Assembly (NCBI RefSeq): GCF_026341775.1
Contig: NZ_JAPEOB010000009.1
Coordinates: 1-50,703, forward strand
Direction of reading: 5' to 3'
From: Streptomyces sp. NBC_00654
GTDB taxonomy: Bacteria > Actinomycetota > Actinomycetes > Streptomycetales > Streptomycetaceae
Length of the DNA stretch: 50,703 nucleotides
A program made the position numbers and the translations under genes. Shown piece by piece: positions 14,027-22,095 of the stretch (within the stretch, counting starts at the first letter, position 1; every line of letters starts with the position of its first letter). A model generated the notes under the pieces. It saw only the letters and a program-made list of their open reading frames with translations. It was not told the DNA's origin and did not search any database.

Positions 14027-14229
14027 GCGACGAGTTCGAGCCCGACGAGTTCGACGACCTCGACGAGGCCGACGTCGAGCAGCTCGCCGACCTCTCCGAC
14101 GACGACCTCGCGGCCGCCCTCGACTGGCTGTACGAGAAAAACCCGCTCGCCGGCTACTGCACTCCCGTGACCCGGCGGCGCAAGCCGGACGCGATCGGCC
14201 GCAGCGTCGTCGACCTCCCGCCCCTGTAG
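14023..14229 (+). CDS. Small acidic protein
   Basis: A 68-residue protein whose first 40 residues are dominated by Asp and Glu (DEFEPDEFDDLDEADVEQLA), ending in a basic segment (VTRRRKPDAIGR). The acidic part could mimic nucleic acid or bind a basic partner. The start overlaps the preceding stop (ATGA). The upstream GGAGAGG supports it. No family is recognised. Confidence 0.6.
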   Translation: MSDEFEPDEFDDLDEADVEQLADLSDDDLAAALDWLYEKNPLAGYCTPVTRRRKPDAIGRSVVDLPPL

Positions 14230-14263
14230 TCCCGCCCGCCATCCACAGACTGTGAGGAACCCC

Positions 14264-14620
14264 GTGGACAACACCACTACCGCCCCGGCGGCCGACCACT
14301 TGACCGCCGCGCTCGACGAGATCCGGGCATGGCGACACCAGCACCCGCACTTCGACGCACCGCAGTTCGCCGGGCTCGACGCGATCCTCGACCGTGCCGC
14401 CGTCGGCCGGATCGAGCGCCGCCTCGACTTGCCCGAGGCGACCTCGCTGCCCGAGGCGGTCAACGCCCACCACGAGGTCATGTCGCTGCGCCGCCGGATC
14501 CTCGCCGACGCCGCGCGGGCGTGGGATCTCGTCGAGGCGCGAGCAATGCGGCAGATCGCGCGGTTCATGCCGCCCGCCGAGGCCAGTGCCGAAGAGCAGG
14601 GAGAGAGGGGCGCGTCATGA
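14264..14620 (+). CDS. Helical hypothetical protein
   Basis: Start chosen at GTG 14264 because GAGGA lies five bases upstream; an in-frame GTG at 14252 adds four residues. The 118-residue product is all-helical (LTAALDEIRAWRHQHPHF, LPEAVNAHHEVMSLRRRI, AWDLVEARAMRQIARFMP) and probably forms a small bundle. No family is recognised. Its stop overlaps the ATG of the next gene. Confidence 0.6.
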   Translation: MDNTTTAPAADHLTAALDEIRAWRHQHPHFDAPQFAGLDAILDRAAVGRIERRLDLPEATSLPEAVNAHHEVMSLRRRILADAARAWDLVEARAMRQIARFMPPAEASAEEQGERGAS

Positions 14621-14937
14621 GGCTGCGCATCTACCGGAAGGTGTGGCACGACCGCCTGCAGGATCTGCTCGCCGTCGCGCGCGGCTACTGCAATCACTGC
14701 CCGCGCACGGACGAGGCGGGCGGCGGATACCGGCATTGGCGCTGCGCCTACCGGCGCGGGCACCGCGGGATGCACCGGTACCGGAACTATGTGTGGGACG
14801 CGCAGGGGCGGGTCGAGTACAGCCCGGTCGACCATCTGCCGCCCTCGCAGCCGAACGAGCGGCACGGCGTGCTCGCGCGCGGCGAACTGCGAGCTGCCCG
14901 TCGGCGGGCTCGCGACAAGCGGCGCCGAACGGTCTGA
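14617..14937 (+). CDS. Basic Cys/His-rich protein
   Basis: This 106-residue protein has a GGGAGAGAGGGG ribosome site and an ATG coupled to the preceding stop. ARGYCNHCPRTDEAGG and YRHWRCAYRRGHRGMHRYRN supply cysteines and histidines spaced like a treble-clef or HNH-like metal site, and the tail is very basic (RRRARDKRRRTV). A nucleic-acid-binding role is plausible. No catalytic HNH triad is visible. It ends the coupled early cluster; a hairpin follows. Confidence 0.6.
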   Translation: MRLRIYRKVWHDRLQDLLAVARGYCNHCPRTDEAGGGYRHWRCAYRRGHRGMHRYRNYVWDAQGRVEYSPVDHLPPSQPNERHGVLARGELRAARRRARDKRRRTV

Positions 14938-14946
14938 CACGACGAA

Positions 14947-14980
14947 GGGGCGCCCCAAGCCGGCAAGCACCGGGCGCCCC
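14947..14980 (+). terminator. Hairpin after the early small-gene cluster
   Basis: GGGGCGCCC (14947-14955) pairs with GGGCGCCCC (14972-14980) across a 16-base loop, ten bases after the stop at 14937. There is no T-tract, as is usual in high-GC actinobacteria. It could terminate or attenuate before the gene at 15036. Confidence 0.45.
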
Positions 14981-15035
14981 GTTCCCCTTCGCGGTGTGAT
15001 CAGCCTACGCCCCACGCACCACAGGAGCGCTCACC

Positions 15036-15995
15036 ATGCAGCACACCGCCCGCCCCCGTACCGCCCTCGACGACCTGCAGGTCGTCGTCGACCACTGGAC
15101 CCACTTGCGCGCCCTGATCGACACCTCGCAGACCTCGGACTCGTGGCCGCCCGCCATGGGCAAGGCCGAGTACCTGCGCACCCTCGACGAGCACGACCGC
15201 GACGAGACCGCCCTACTGCTGCAGCACGCGCAGCACCTCGTCACCAAGACCGACGAGCACGGCCGGCCGCGGTACGAGTGCCTGCACTGCGAGTACGTCG
15301 GCGAGGGGCGCAGTCACCTGCCGCGCCCCGACCGGCACCCCGGACAGCTCGGCGAGCGCCCGGTGCCGTTGCGGCTGCACGTCGTCGACGCGTGCCGCGC
15401 GGTCGAGGTCGCTCTGTGCTCGATCGCCGATCAGGTCGCCGCCGAGATTCAGCGCGACACGGTCAAGGCGCTGCGCCGGCCGATCCCCGGCGACCCGGTC
15501 GGGCTCGCCCTCGCCATGCTCGCCGCACGCGACGAGGCCGACCCTGCCCGGTGGCACTTCACCATGGGCGACCGCAGCGCGGTACGGGCGGCCGAGTGGC
15601 TGCTCGGCCGGCTGCGCGGCGACGAGGGGCCGTGCATGCCGCTGCGCGACCATCACCGGGCAGCGATCGGGCTCGTCGCCCGCGAGGCTGCGCGCCGGAT
15701 CGAGCGGACGATCGGCGGCACTATCGACCGGTACGCCGTGACAATGGATCGGCCGTGCCCGTACTGCGGCAGCGCGCTCACGATGCACGCGGGCGGCGGC
15801 GAGAACGACGCGGTGACGTGTGCCGGTCCGGACTGCTCGGCGCCGGTCGGGCTCGACGGCGGCCGCCGTACGTGGTCGACGCCCGCGCAGCTCGCCACCC
15901 TGCAGCGGGAACTCGACGGGGCGGCTCGGCGCCGGAAGCGGGCCGACGACCGGGCTCGACAGCGAGCAGCAGCTCGGGATCGCGCGGCCGCGTAG
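15036..15995 (+). CDS. Hypothetical zinc-finger phage protein
   Basis: Encodes 319 residues behind AGGAG (eight bases upstream). Two metal-binding candidates are visible: YECLHCEYVGEG near residue 80, and CPYCGSALTMHAGG with VTCAGPDCSAPVG near 240-275, a complete four-cysteine zinc ribbon. The region between is helical with RHWHFT-like and AAIGLVAREAARRIE segments. The C-terminus is a basic coiled helix (RRRKRADDRARQRAAARD). It resembles proteins seen in the early regions of Streptomyces phages; function unknown. It ends three bases from the convergent gene at 15999, marking the end of the rightward early operon. Confidence 0.7.
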   Translation: MQHTARPRTALDDLQVVVDHWTHLRALIDTSQTSDSWPPAMGKAEYLRTLDEHDRDETALLLQHAQHLVTKTDEHGRPRYECLHCEYVGEGRSHLPRPDRHPGQLGERPVPLRLHVVDACRAVEVALCSIADQVAAEIQRDTVKALRRPIPGDPVGLALAMLAARDEADPARWHFTMGDRSAVRAAEWLLGRLRGDEGPCMPLRDHHRAAIGLVAREAARRIERTIGGTIDRYAVTMDRPCPYCGSALTMHAGGGENDAVTCAGPDCSAPVGLDGGRRTWSTPAQLATLQRELDGAARRRKRADDRARQRAAARDRAAA

Positions 15996-15998
15996 CAC

Positions 15999-16223
15999 TC
16001 ACCCGTCGGCGGCGGTTCCCCACGATTGGGGGCCGCCGCCTCGCCATTCGATCAGGCCGGACTCGGCGACCTCGCTCGGTTCGAGTTCGAGGCCGGCTCG
16101 GCGCAGGAACTCGGCGACGTCGACGAGGCTGTGCGCGAGCCCGAGAATCTCGCCGTCGACCCGCACGCGGCGGCCGCCGGTCGGCGAGGGCGGGTTCACG
16201 ATCACGGGGCGCTGCGCGTCCAT
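15999..16223 (-). CDS. Small hypothetical protein, minus strand
   Basis: A 74-residue protein read from ATG 16223-16221. It begins with a beta pair (RPVIVNPPSPTGGRRVRVDG) and continues with a helix (DVAEFLRRAGLELEPSEV), a neat small alpha/beta layout. No strong Shine-Dalgarno sequence is visible, but codon usage in this frame is typical of the element. It stops three bases from the convergent gene. It lies downstream of the minus-strand HTH gene, with a hairpin between, so it may be separately controlled. No family is recognised. Confidence 0.6.
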   Translation of the reverse strand: MDAQRPVIVNPPSPTGGRRVRVDGEILGLAHSLVDVAEFLRRAGLELEPSEVAESGLIEWRGGGPQSWGTAADG

Positions 16224-16286
16224 ACGGTCATGGTCCGGCCGGCTGCCGCCGCTCGCAGCGCGAGGTGCCCCGTCCGGGTACGACGA

Positions 16287-16310
16287 GACCCCGCCACATC
16301 GGGCGGGGTC
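16287..16310 (-). terminator. Hairpin after the minus-strand HTH gene
   Basis: GACCCCGCC (16287-16295) and GGCGGGGTC (16302-16310) form a perfect 9-bp stem with a six-base loop. It lies four bases beyond the stop of the HTH gene at 16315, so it should terminate or attenuate that transcript. No T-tract is present. Confidence 0.55.
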
Positions 16311-16314
16311 CGGG

Positions 16315-16590
16315 TCACTGCTCGTCGTCGGCGTGTAGGTCGGTGCGCTCGCCGGGCCGTAGGTCTCGCGCATCCCAGTAGCGACGCACCTCGTCGAGAT
16401 CCCACTCGTCACGGGTGCTGCCGGGCCGACGGCGGGGCGCTGGGAAGTCCTCGTGTGTACGGCGCCACGTGTGCACGTACTGCCGCGACACACCGAGTTC
16501 GGCAGCAACCTGGGACATGTTCCCCAACCTCGGTTCTCCCTCGCCCGCACCGTGTGTCGGCGGCTCTTCCCGCTCTGGCATGGCGCTCAT
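16315..16590 (-). CDS. Excisionase/AlpA-like helix-turn-helix protein
   Basis: The 91-residue product has a clear HTH of the MerR/AlpA excisionase superfamily: NMSQVAAELGVSRQYVHTWR followed by a wing-like FPAPRRRPGSTRDEWDLDEV and the closing helix RRYWDARDL. Such proteins act either as Xis, bending DNA at att sites, or as regulators of excision and transfer genes. It is divergent from the transfer module, sharing a 138-bp intergenic region, which suggests control of that module as well. The first ATG (16590) is used; a second at 16581 is possible. Which role applies cannot be decided from sequence. Confidence 0.75.
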   Translation of the reverse strand: MSAMPEREEPPTHGAGEGEPRLGNMSQVAAELGVSRQYVHTWRRTHEDFPAPRRRPGSTRDEWDLDEVRRYWDARDLRPGERTDLHADDEQ

Positions 16591-16605
16591 CCTGCCCTAA
16601 CCTTG

Positions 16606-16635
16606 TTGACACTGTAAAGCAGGTTCACCTACGGT
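16606..16635 (+). promoter_or_regulatory. Candidate promoter of the transfer module
   Basis: A perfect TTGACA (16606-16611) is separated by 18 bp from TACGGT (16630-16635), which fits the actinobacterial TAnnnT -10. Transcription would start near 16642 and run into the DUF2637-like gene (16729). It overlaps the region directly upstream of the divergent HTH gene, which could regulate it. Confidence 0.5.
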
Positions 16636-16728
16636 CGAACCCGCACAACGGAATGCCCCGGCCGGCGCCGCGAACGCCATGTGGTCGGGGCGGACCGTGC
16701 CCCCAACTGTCGAGCAGAGGGCCGATCC

Positions 16729-18066
16729 GTGGCTGATAGTAACGGCGAGCGCCGCACCGAACCCGAGCGTGACCGACCGCAGCTCACCGCCCTGCAGCGC
16801 AAGCTCATCGCTGGCGTAGCGCTCGGCGCTGCCGTGATCGCCCTGATCGGGTTCATCGGCTCGTACGCCGCGGTTCGCACCCTCGCGGAAGCGAAGCACT
16901 TCGGCTCGTTCGCGCTGCTCTTCCCGATCGGGCTCGACGCCGGGATTCTCGTGCTGCTCGCGCTCGATCTGCTGCTCACATGGCTGCGTATGCCGCTCGG
17001 GCTGCTGCGTCAAACCGCGTGGCTGCTGACCGTCGCGACGATCGCGTTCAACGGGGCGGCCGCGTGGCCCGACCCGATCGGCGTCGGCATGCATGCCGTG
17101 ATCCCGATTCTGTTCGTGGTCGTCGTCGAGGCGGCGCGGCACGCGATCGGCATCGCCGCGGACATCAGCGCCGCGAAGCACATGGAGTCGGTACGCCTGT
17201 CGCGGTGGCTGCTCGACCCGATCTCGACGTTCCGTCTGTGGCGGCGCATGAAGCTGTGGGAACTGCGGTCGTACGAGCAGGTGATCGCCCTCGAACAGGA
17301 GCGGCTGACCGAGCGGGCTCGGCTGCGGCACCGGTACGGGCGCAGGTGGCGCAGCAAGGCGCCGTTCGAGGAAGTGCTCGCGCTGCGGCTCACCCGGTAC
17401 GGGCGCCCCCTCACCCCGGTCGAGGGCGCCCTCGTCGCCGAGCCCGCCCCGGCCGCCCCCGCCCCGGCGATCGACTACGCCGGCGGGTACGACCCGGCAT
17501 GGGATGAGGCCGCCCCGTTCGACGACCCGGAACGGGAGGGCGCCCCGGCGATCGCCCCCGCCCCGCAGGGCGCCCCCGAGCTGCCGCCCCCGCCCCCGGC
17601 CGCCCCGGCGCAGGGCGCCCCGCAGCGCCCCGCCCCGGAACCCGAGGGCGCCCCGGCCGAGTCCACCCCGCAGAACGAGGGCGCCCCCGAACGCCCCGCC
17701 CCCGACGACCAGGGCGCCCCGCAGGGCGGCGCCCCCGACAGCGAGGGCGCCCCCGAGGATTCCGCCCCGCACGACGAGGGCGCCCCGGAGCGCCCCGCCG
17801 ACGAGGACGAGACCGAGGCGCCCCGCGACGAGCAGCGGCCGCCGACCCGAGCCGAGGTGAAGAAGAAGATCAAGGCGCTGTACGCCGAGCTGAACGGCCG
17901 GCCCGGCGAGGGCGTGATCGTCAAGCTGCTGCAGTCCGAGCACGCGCTCGGCTACCCGTACAAGTCCCGCCGCCACGCGCAGAAGCTGCGCGACGAGGTC
18001 GAGGCGGACGACCCGAAGCTGCTCGAACTCGGCTCGCCCAACGTGCGGGCGCTCACCGGCACATGA
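16729..18066 (+). CDS. DUF2637-like membrane protein of conjugative elements
   Basis: Start is GTG 16729, with AGAGGG seven bases upstream. The 445-residue protein has four hydrophobic spans in its first 170 residues (VALGAAVIALIGFIGSY, FALLFPIGLDAGILVLLALD, AWLLTVATIAFNGAAA, VIPILFVVVVEAARHAI), the pattern of DUF2637/SpdB-like proteins encoded beside the transfer ATPase in Streptomyces plasmids and integrative conjugative elements. A proline-rich acidic linker contains six 11-residue tandem repeats (residues 295-360). The C-terminus (VKKKIKALYAELNGRPG ... YKSRRHAQKLRDEV) looks like a small DNA-binding helical domain. It probably anchors or guides the transfer complex at the membrane. The linker repeat number may vary between strains. 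Confidence 0.8.
   Translation: MADSNGERRTEPERDRPQLTALQRKLIAGVALGAAVIALIGFIGSYAAVRTLAEAKHFGSFALLFPIGLDAGILVLLALDLLLTWLRMPLGLLRQTAWLLTVATIAFNGAAAWPDPIGVGMHAVIPILFVVVVEAARHAIGIAADISAAKHMESVRLSRWLLDPISTFRLWRRMKLWELRSYEQVIALEQERLTERARLRHRYGRRWRSKAPFEEVLALRLTRYGRPLTPVEGALVAEPAPAAPAPAIDYAGGYDPAWDEAAPFDDPEREGAPAIAPAPQGAPELPPPPPAAPAQGAPQRPAPEPEGAPAESTPQNEGAPERPAPDDQGAPQGGAPDSEGAPEDSAPHDEGAPERPADEDETEAPRDEQRPPTRAEVKKKIKALYAELNGRPGEGVIVKLLQSEHALGYPYKSRRHAQKLRDEVEADDPKLLELGSPNVRALTGT
17611..17808 (+). repeat. Six tandem 33-bp repeats (11-residue units)
   Basis: Units begin at 17611, 17644, 17677, 17710, 17743 and 17776, each starting with CAG/GAG-GGCGCCCC and encoding (E/Q)GAP followed by seven variable residues rich in Pro and acids. 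The GGGCGCCC palindrome recurs at exact 33-bp spacing. Four further copies lie just upstream (17401, 17424, 17538, 17568). It is a minisatellite inside the DUF2637-like gene. Confidence 0.85.
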
Positions 18067-18191
18067 CGGTCTGACTGTGACCGCGACTGCAGTCACAGTT
18101 CGACCCCGCCCCCCTCTGACCGGCCGATACACCCCCCTCGCACCCACCCCTCGATCACAACGACCGCAGTCGCAGTGAAGGAGCAACCCCG

Positions 18192-19709
18192 GTGTCAGAC
18201 ACCGCAGCACCGCCCGCGCCCGCCGCGGCCGCGCCCGAACCGCCCGTCGAGGCGGCCGCAGCGCCGCCGCCCGTACCCACGCCCGAGCCGGCTGCCGAGG
18301 CTGCAACCGAGCCCGCACCGCGCGCCACCCGCAGCCGCGGCGTGCCGGTCGAGCCGCTCGTGATCGGCGTCAGCAACACCTCGGCCATGGTGGCGACCGC
18401 CGCGTATCAGGCAGCCGGCCCGGCTGGACTGGCGGGCGCGGCCGCGACCGTCGTCGCCCTCGCGGCCGGGGGCGCCCTGCAGCGCCGCCGTTCCGTCCGC
18501 CGTCGTACGACCGCCGTCGCAGGGCGCACTCGGGGCGGGGCGGGCACCTCGAACCGAGGGCGTACTCGGGGCGGGGCGTCCGGGGGCGCAGGGCGGGGCG
18601 GCACCTCGGGGCGGGGCGGGGCGCCCCGTCGGGGCGGATCCCGCGGGGCGGCCGCCGGGGCGCAGGGCGGGGCGGCGCCCCGGACACCGGGGCGGACCCG
18701 GCGGGGCGCCCTCGGCGCCCTCGGCTCACTCGGCGGTCGGGGCGCGGGGCGGCTCAAGTCGCCCCGGCTGCCCACGCCCACGAGCGGGGGCAAGCACAAG
18801 CGCCCCAAGCGGGGCGGCACCTCGCCCTCGACGTCGCCCTCGACCTCGTCGACCAGGACGCGCACGCCCCGCTCGCGCAGCCTGCTCGGGCGGGTGCGCC
18901 CCGCCGCGAGCGCAGCCCGTCGCGGCATGGTCAACACGGGGCGCGGCATCCGTGCCACGGGGCGCGGCATCGCGCGCACTGCCCGAGGTATAGGTCGCGC
19001 CGGTCGGTGGGCGGCCGCCCCCGCCCGCGCACTGTGGCGCAACACCGCGACGGCACGACGAGCTGCTGCTCGCCGCATCGGCCGTGCCGCGGGCGCGCTG
19101 TGGGACGGCGCCCTTTCCGGGATTGCGGGCGCCGCCTCGTTCGTGTGGAACCGCAGCGTGCGCGCCGGCCTCGCCACGCTGCGCGCCGTCTGGCAGCGCC
19201 GCCGACAGCGTCGGGCAACTCGCCGTACGGCCGGCGGTCCGGCCATGACGGGCCCGACGGTCGCCTCGTCGCCGCCGCCCGTCGCCACATTCGTACGCCG
19301 CCCGGCATTCGCCGGCGGTTCCCGCTCGACTCACGGAGGACACGCCATGTCCGGCGGACACCACTTCCTTGCACCTGCGATGGAACTCGAACGCATCGCG
19401 ACGACCTACTCGCCCGACGGCATGATGCAGGTCGGCCGCGACTTCGGGAAGCTGCCCGACGCCCTCGAACACATCGCGAACGCGATGAAGATCTCGACCG
19501 CACGCGCCCACGAAGAGCAGCCGCTCGACCCCCGGATCATCGAGATCATGCAGGGCATTTACCGCCTGCAGATGAAGGCGAGCGAACTCGCCCGCGAGCT
19601 GCCCGGCGCGTTTCAGAAGCTGCATCACGTCGACATCGAGCGCCTGCAGAACCAGCGCAAGGGCGAGCGCGAGTGGGACGTGCGCGCGAACGCCGACACC
19701 TCTCTGTGA
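18192..19709 (+). CDS. Basic RG-rich membrane-linked protein of the transfer module
   Basis: AAGGAG lies eight bases before the GTG start. The 505-residue product has four parts. Residues 1-50 are Ala/Pro-rich. About 62-95 is a hydrophobic segment (GPAGLAGAAATVVALAAGGA). About 97-340 is extremely basic with many Arg-Gly and Gly-Arg repeats (GRTRGGASGGAGRGGTSGRG). The C-terminal 120 residues are an ordinary helical domain (MELERIATTYSPDGMMQVGR, ELARELPGAFQKLHHVDIE). The RG part should bind or condense DNA at the membrane. The C-terminal domain can also be made separately from an internal start at 19347. It lies between the DUF2637-like and FtsK/TraB-like genes and ends next to the latter. No precise family is known to me. 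Confidence 0.7.
   Translation: MSDTAAPPAPAAAAPEPPVEAAAAPPPVPTPEPAAEAATEPAPRATRSRGVPVEPLVIGVSNTSAMVATAAYQAAGPAGLAGAAATVVALAAGGALQRRRSVRRRTTAVAGRTRGGAGTSNRGRTRGGASGGAGRGGTSGRGGAPRRGGSRGAAAGAQGGAAPRTPGRTRRGALGALGSLGGRGAGRLKSPRLPTPTSGGKHKRPKRGGTSPSTSPSTSSTRTRTPRSRSLLGRVRPAASAARRGMVNTGRGIRATGRGIARTARGIGRAGRWAAAPARALWRNTATARRAAARRIGRAAGALWDGALSGIAGAASFVWNRSVRAGLATLRAVWQRRRQRRATRRTAGGPAMTGPTVASSPPPVATFVRRPAFAGGSRSTHGGHAMSGGHHFLAPAMELERIATTYSPDGMMQVGRDFGKLPDALEHIANAMKISTARAHEEQPLDPRIIEIMQGIYRLQMKASELARELPGAFQKLHHVDIERLQNQRKGEREWDVRANADTSL
19347..19709 (+). CDS. Possible separate in-frame product from an internal start
   Basis: Inside the preceding gene, GGAGG (19335-19339) stands seven bases before an in-frame ATG. 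This is a better ribosome site than most in the element. Translation from here gives the 120-residue helical C-terminal domain alone (MSGGHHFLAPAMELE to the shared stop). Small proteins of this kind are usually separate genes beside transfer ATPases, so this may be the original gene, now joined in frame to the RG-rich gene upstream. Both long and short forms may be produced. Confidence 0.5.
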   Translation: MSGGHHFLAPAMELERIATTYSPDGMMQVGRDFGKLPDALEHIANAMKISTARAHEEQPLDPRIIEIMQGIYRLQMKASELARELPGAFQKLHHVDIERLQNQRKGEREWDVRANADTSL

Positions 19710-19720
19710 AAGGGCAGACA

Positions 19721-21829
19721 GTGCAGATCGATTGGGAGTCGGGGCACGGTCCGTTCACTGCCCCGCTCAGCGCCGCCGGTTCCGCGCTCGCCGCCTCATA
19801 CGCGGCGAACGCGGCCGGCGCGTCCCCCTGGTGGGGTGTCGGCGTCGCAGGCGCCGGGCTCGTCGGCTCGCACATCGCGGGCCGGCAGTCCGGCGCCGGG
19901 CGCGGCAGTCTCGTACTCCGCGCGGCCGCATGGGTCGGCGCGGGGGCATGGTGCTCGTGGGCGCTGAACGCCGGTCCGTGGACCGTCAATTGCGTTGCCA
20001 CCCTCGCGGCGGGCGCGGTCGGGCTCGGCGCCGCCATGGCGGGCAACCGGGCTGCGCGGCGGCGGGCCGAGGCGGCGGCCGCGGCCGAGGACACGGCGGC
20101 CGCGCACAGCGGGATCATGCGCGGGTACCGGGCGCTCGCCGAGCAGTGGTCGGCGCGGTTCTCGCGCGTGAGCGGGATCGAGGGCGTGCTCGTCGTGGGC
20201 GTCGAGATGTGGCCGAGCGGCGGCATGACCCTCGAAGGGCGGTTGCCCGAGGGCGGGTATACGTGGCGCGACATTCAGCGGCACCAAGACGGATTGGCCG
20301 GCGACGCTCGGCTGCCGAACGGCTGCTCGGTCGAGATCACCGAGGGGGCCGACCGCGGCTCGTTCCTCGCGAACATCGAGACCGCGAATCAGGTCGCGGC
20401 CGGCCCGACCATGTACCCCGACGACTACTCGCCCCGCTCGCTGAACGACGGGCTGCAGCTCGGCATTCACAAGGACGGCAGCGAGGCCGCGCCGTGCATC
20501 CGGCAGTTGACGGCGATCTTCACCGGCCGCAAGGGGTCGGGCAAGTCGAACCTGATGAACGTGGCGATCGCCGGGCAACTCCGCATGGTCGACGTCCTCG
20601 TGTGGGTGATCGACCTCAACGGCGGCTCGCTCGCGCTGCCGTGGCTGCGCGCGTGGGCGAAAGCCGGACGGCCCGGCCGCTCGCCGATCGACTGGGTCGC
20701 GGACACCCCCGAGAAGGTGCTCGCCATGGCCGAGGCGCTGCTGCGCATCGCTAAGGCCAGGAAGCCGGGATACGCCGACCTGCAGATCGAGGCGGACGAC
20801 GACAAGATCCCGGTGTCGGCCGCCGTGCCCGGCATCGTCGCGAACGCCGACGAGGTCGCCGAGCTGTACTCGGCGAAGGCTCGCAAGCACCCGATCTTGC
20901 GCAAGGCCGGCGACGTGCTGCTGCAGGTCGTCGAACTCGCGCGCGCTGTCGCGTGCAACGTCATCGCCTCGGCGCTGCGGGCGACACAGGATGTGCTCGA
21001 AGAGCCGCAGCTCGTCGTGCAGTCCGGCCTCAAGATCGCCATGAAGTCGGACGAGCGAGAGGTCGCGTACCTGTTCGGGTGGGGCGACAAGATCTCGCCG
21101 GAAGACATGCCCGTCGCAGGTACCGGCGCGATCAAGGTTCTCGACGACCCCGCCCGCGCCCTGGTCGTGTACCGCATGACGCCGAGCGAGATCGCGAAGA
21201 TCGTCGTCGCGACCGCCGAGTACCGGCCCGAACTCGACGAGCTGTCCCGCCTCGCCGCGGGCGAGCCGTACGCCCGCAGGTGGGAGAACACCGACCACCT
21301 GTTCAACGGCAGCGCCGCACCCGCCGCGACCGCTGTCGCCGACCCGCCCGCCGAGCGGCCGGTACGCGAGGGCTACAGCGACCCAACCGCCGATTGGGAC
21401 GACCCCGAGCCGACGGCACCCGCCCCGGTGCCGACCGGCGAGGACGCGATCGCCGACGCCGACGCCACGATGCGCCGGATCCGGGGCGAGATCGACGAGA
21501 CGACCGGGCGCGACCCCGACCTCGACGCCGAGGTGCGCGGCATCTTCGAGGCGAGCGGGTTCGGCTACACGCCGCCCGCCGCCCTCGACGAGGCGCAGCA
21601 GACCGGCGGCGACCCGCGCAAGGCGCTCGTGTACGAGGTCGTGCTCAAGTCCGGACCGGCCGGTATCGGGCCCGAGGCGATCCGCGAGTTCATCACCCGC
21701 CTGTACCCGGACATCGACCCGCCGCACGCCGCCACGATCGGCCGATGGCTCGCCGCCGACCCTCGCGTGCACAAGGCCAAGTACGGCCGATACGCCGTGC
21801 TCCCCTCGGACGGAGGCACCTCGTCATGA
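19721..21829 (+). CDS. FtsK/SpoIIIE/TraB-like DNA translocase for conjugal transfer
   Basis: Start is GTG 19721 with GAAAGGG six bases upstream; GTG 19706, overlapping the previous stop, is the alternative. The 702-residue protein has two to three N-terminal hydrophobic segments (about residues 20-110), Walker A TGRKGSGKSNLMN near 268-280, a first hydrophobic strand VLVWVIDLNGG, a Walker B-like IVANADEVAEL, and a C-terminal winged helix (KALVYEVVLKSGPAGIGPEA ... YGRYAVLP) like the FtsK-gamma DNA-reading domain. Streptomyces TraB proteins of this layout move double-stranded DNA between mycelial cells as single hexameric pumps. It could instead aid segregation of an extrachromosomal prophage. 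Its neighbours favour transfer. Confidence 0.88.
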   Translation: MQIDWESGHGPFTAPLSAAGSALAASYAANAAGASPWWGVGVAGAGLVGSHIAGRQSGAGRGSLVLRAAAWVGAGAWCSWALNAGPWTVNCVATLAAGAVGLGAAMAGNRAARRRAEAAAAAEDTAAAHSGIMRGYRALAEQWSARFSRVSGIEGVLVVGVEMWPSGGMTLEGRLPEGGYTWRDIQRHQDGLAGDARLPNGCSVEITEGADRGSFLANIETANQVAAGPTMYPDDYSPRSLNDGLQLGIHKDGSEAAPCIRQLTAIFTGRKGSGKSNLMNVAIAGQLRMVDVLVWVIDLNGGSLALPWLRAWAKAGRPGRSPIDWVADTPEKVLAMAEALLRIAKARKPGYADLQIEADDDKIPVSAAVPGIVANADEVAELYSAKARKHPILRKAGDVLLQVVELARAVACNVIASALRATQDVLEEPQLVVQSGLKIAMKSDEREVAYLFGWGDKISPEDMPVAGTGAIKVLDDPARALVVYRMTPSEIAKIVVATAEYRPELDELSRLAAGEPYARRWENTDHLFNGSAAPAATAVADPPAERPVREGYSDPTADWDDPEPTAPAPVPTGEDAIADADATMRRIRGEIDETTGRDPDLDAEVRGIFEASGFGYTPPAALDEAQQTGGDPRKALVYEVVLKSGPAGIGPEAIREFITRLYPDIDPPHAATIGRWLAADPRVHKAKYGRYAVLPSDGGTSS

Positions 21830-22086
21830 CCCGCCCCTCGCCCGCCCGCCGCCGTACCGCCCGAGCCGTTCGCGCAGCCGGCGACGTCGTGCGGACCGCC
21901 GCCCCCGTCGGGCCGATCGTCGTCGTGCTGTTTCACCTCGACACCGTCGACGGCCCGCACCTCGCGCTGCCGCTGCTGCACCTCGTCGTCGTGCTGCTCG
22001 CCGGGCTCGGCGTCGACCGGCTCGGTCTGCTGCTGCTCGACCTCGGCCACCACATCGAACGCCACCGACCCGACACCGCGAGCTAG
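21826..22086 (+). CDS. Small membrane protein (Spd-like)
   Basis: The 86-residue protein begins with a basic stretch ([17 protein letters not shown]) and has two adjacent hydrophobic segments (VGPIVVVLFHLD and LPLLHLVVVLLAGLGVDRLG). It overlaps the translocase stop by ATGA. Small membrane proteins coded directly after TraB-like genes are spread (Spd) proteins in Streptomyces plasmids, affecting pock formation and intramycelial spreading. This assignment rests on position and topology only. Confidence 0.65.
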   Translation: MTRPSPARRRTARAVRAAGDVVRTAAPVGPIVVVLFHLDTVDGPHLALPLLHLVVVLLAGLGVDRLGLLLLDLGHHIERHRPDTAS

Positions 22087-22095
22087 GACACCGCC

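Noticed and set aside
14617..14937. Cys/His-rich small protein as a second HNH endonuclease
   Set aside because: Metal ligands are plausible, but the catalytic His-Asn-His pattern is not visible.
17611..19000. Repeat-rich GC tract considered as a CRISPR array
   Set aside because: The 33-bp units are contiguous and in frame with a protein; there are no spacers and no cas genes in the window.
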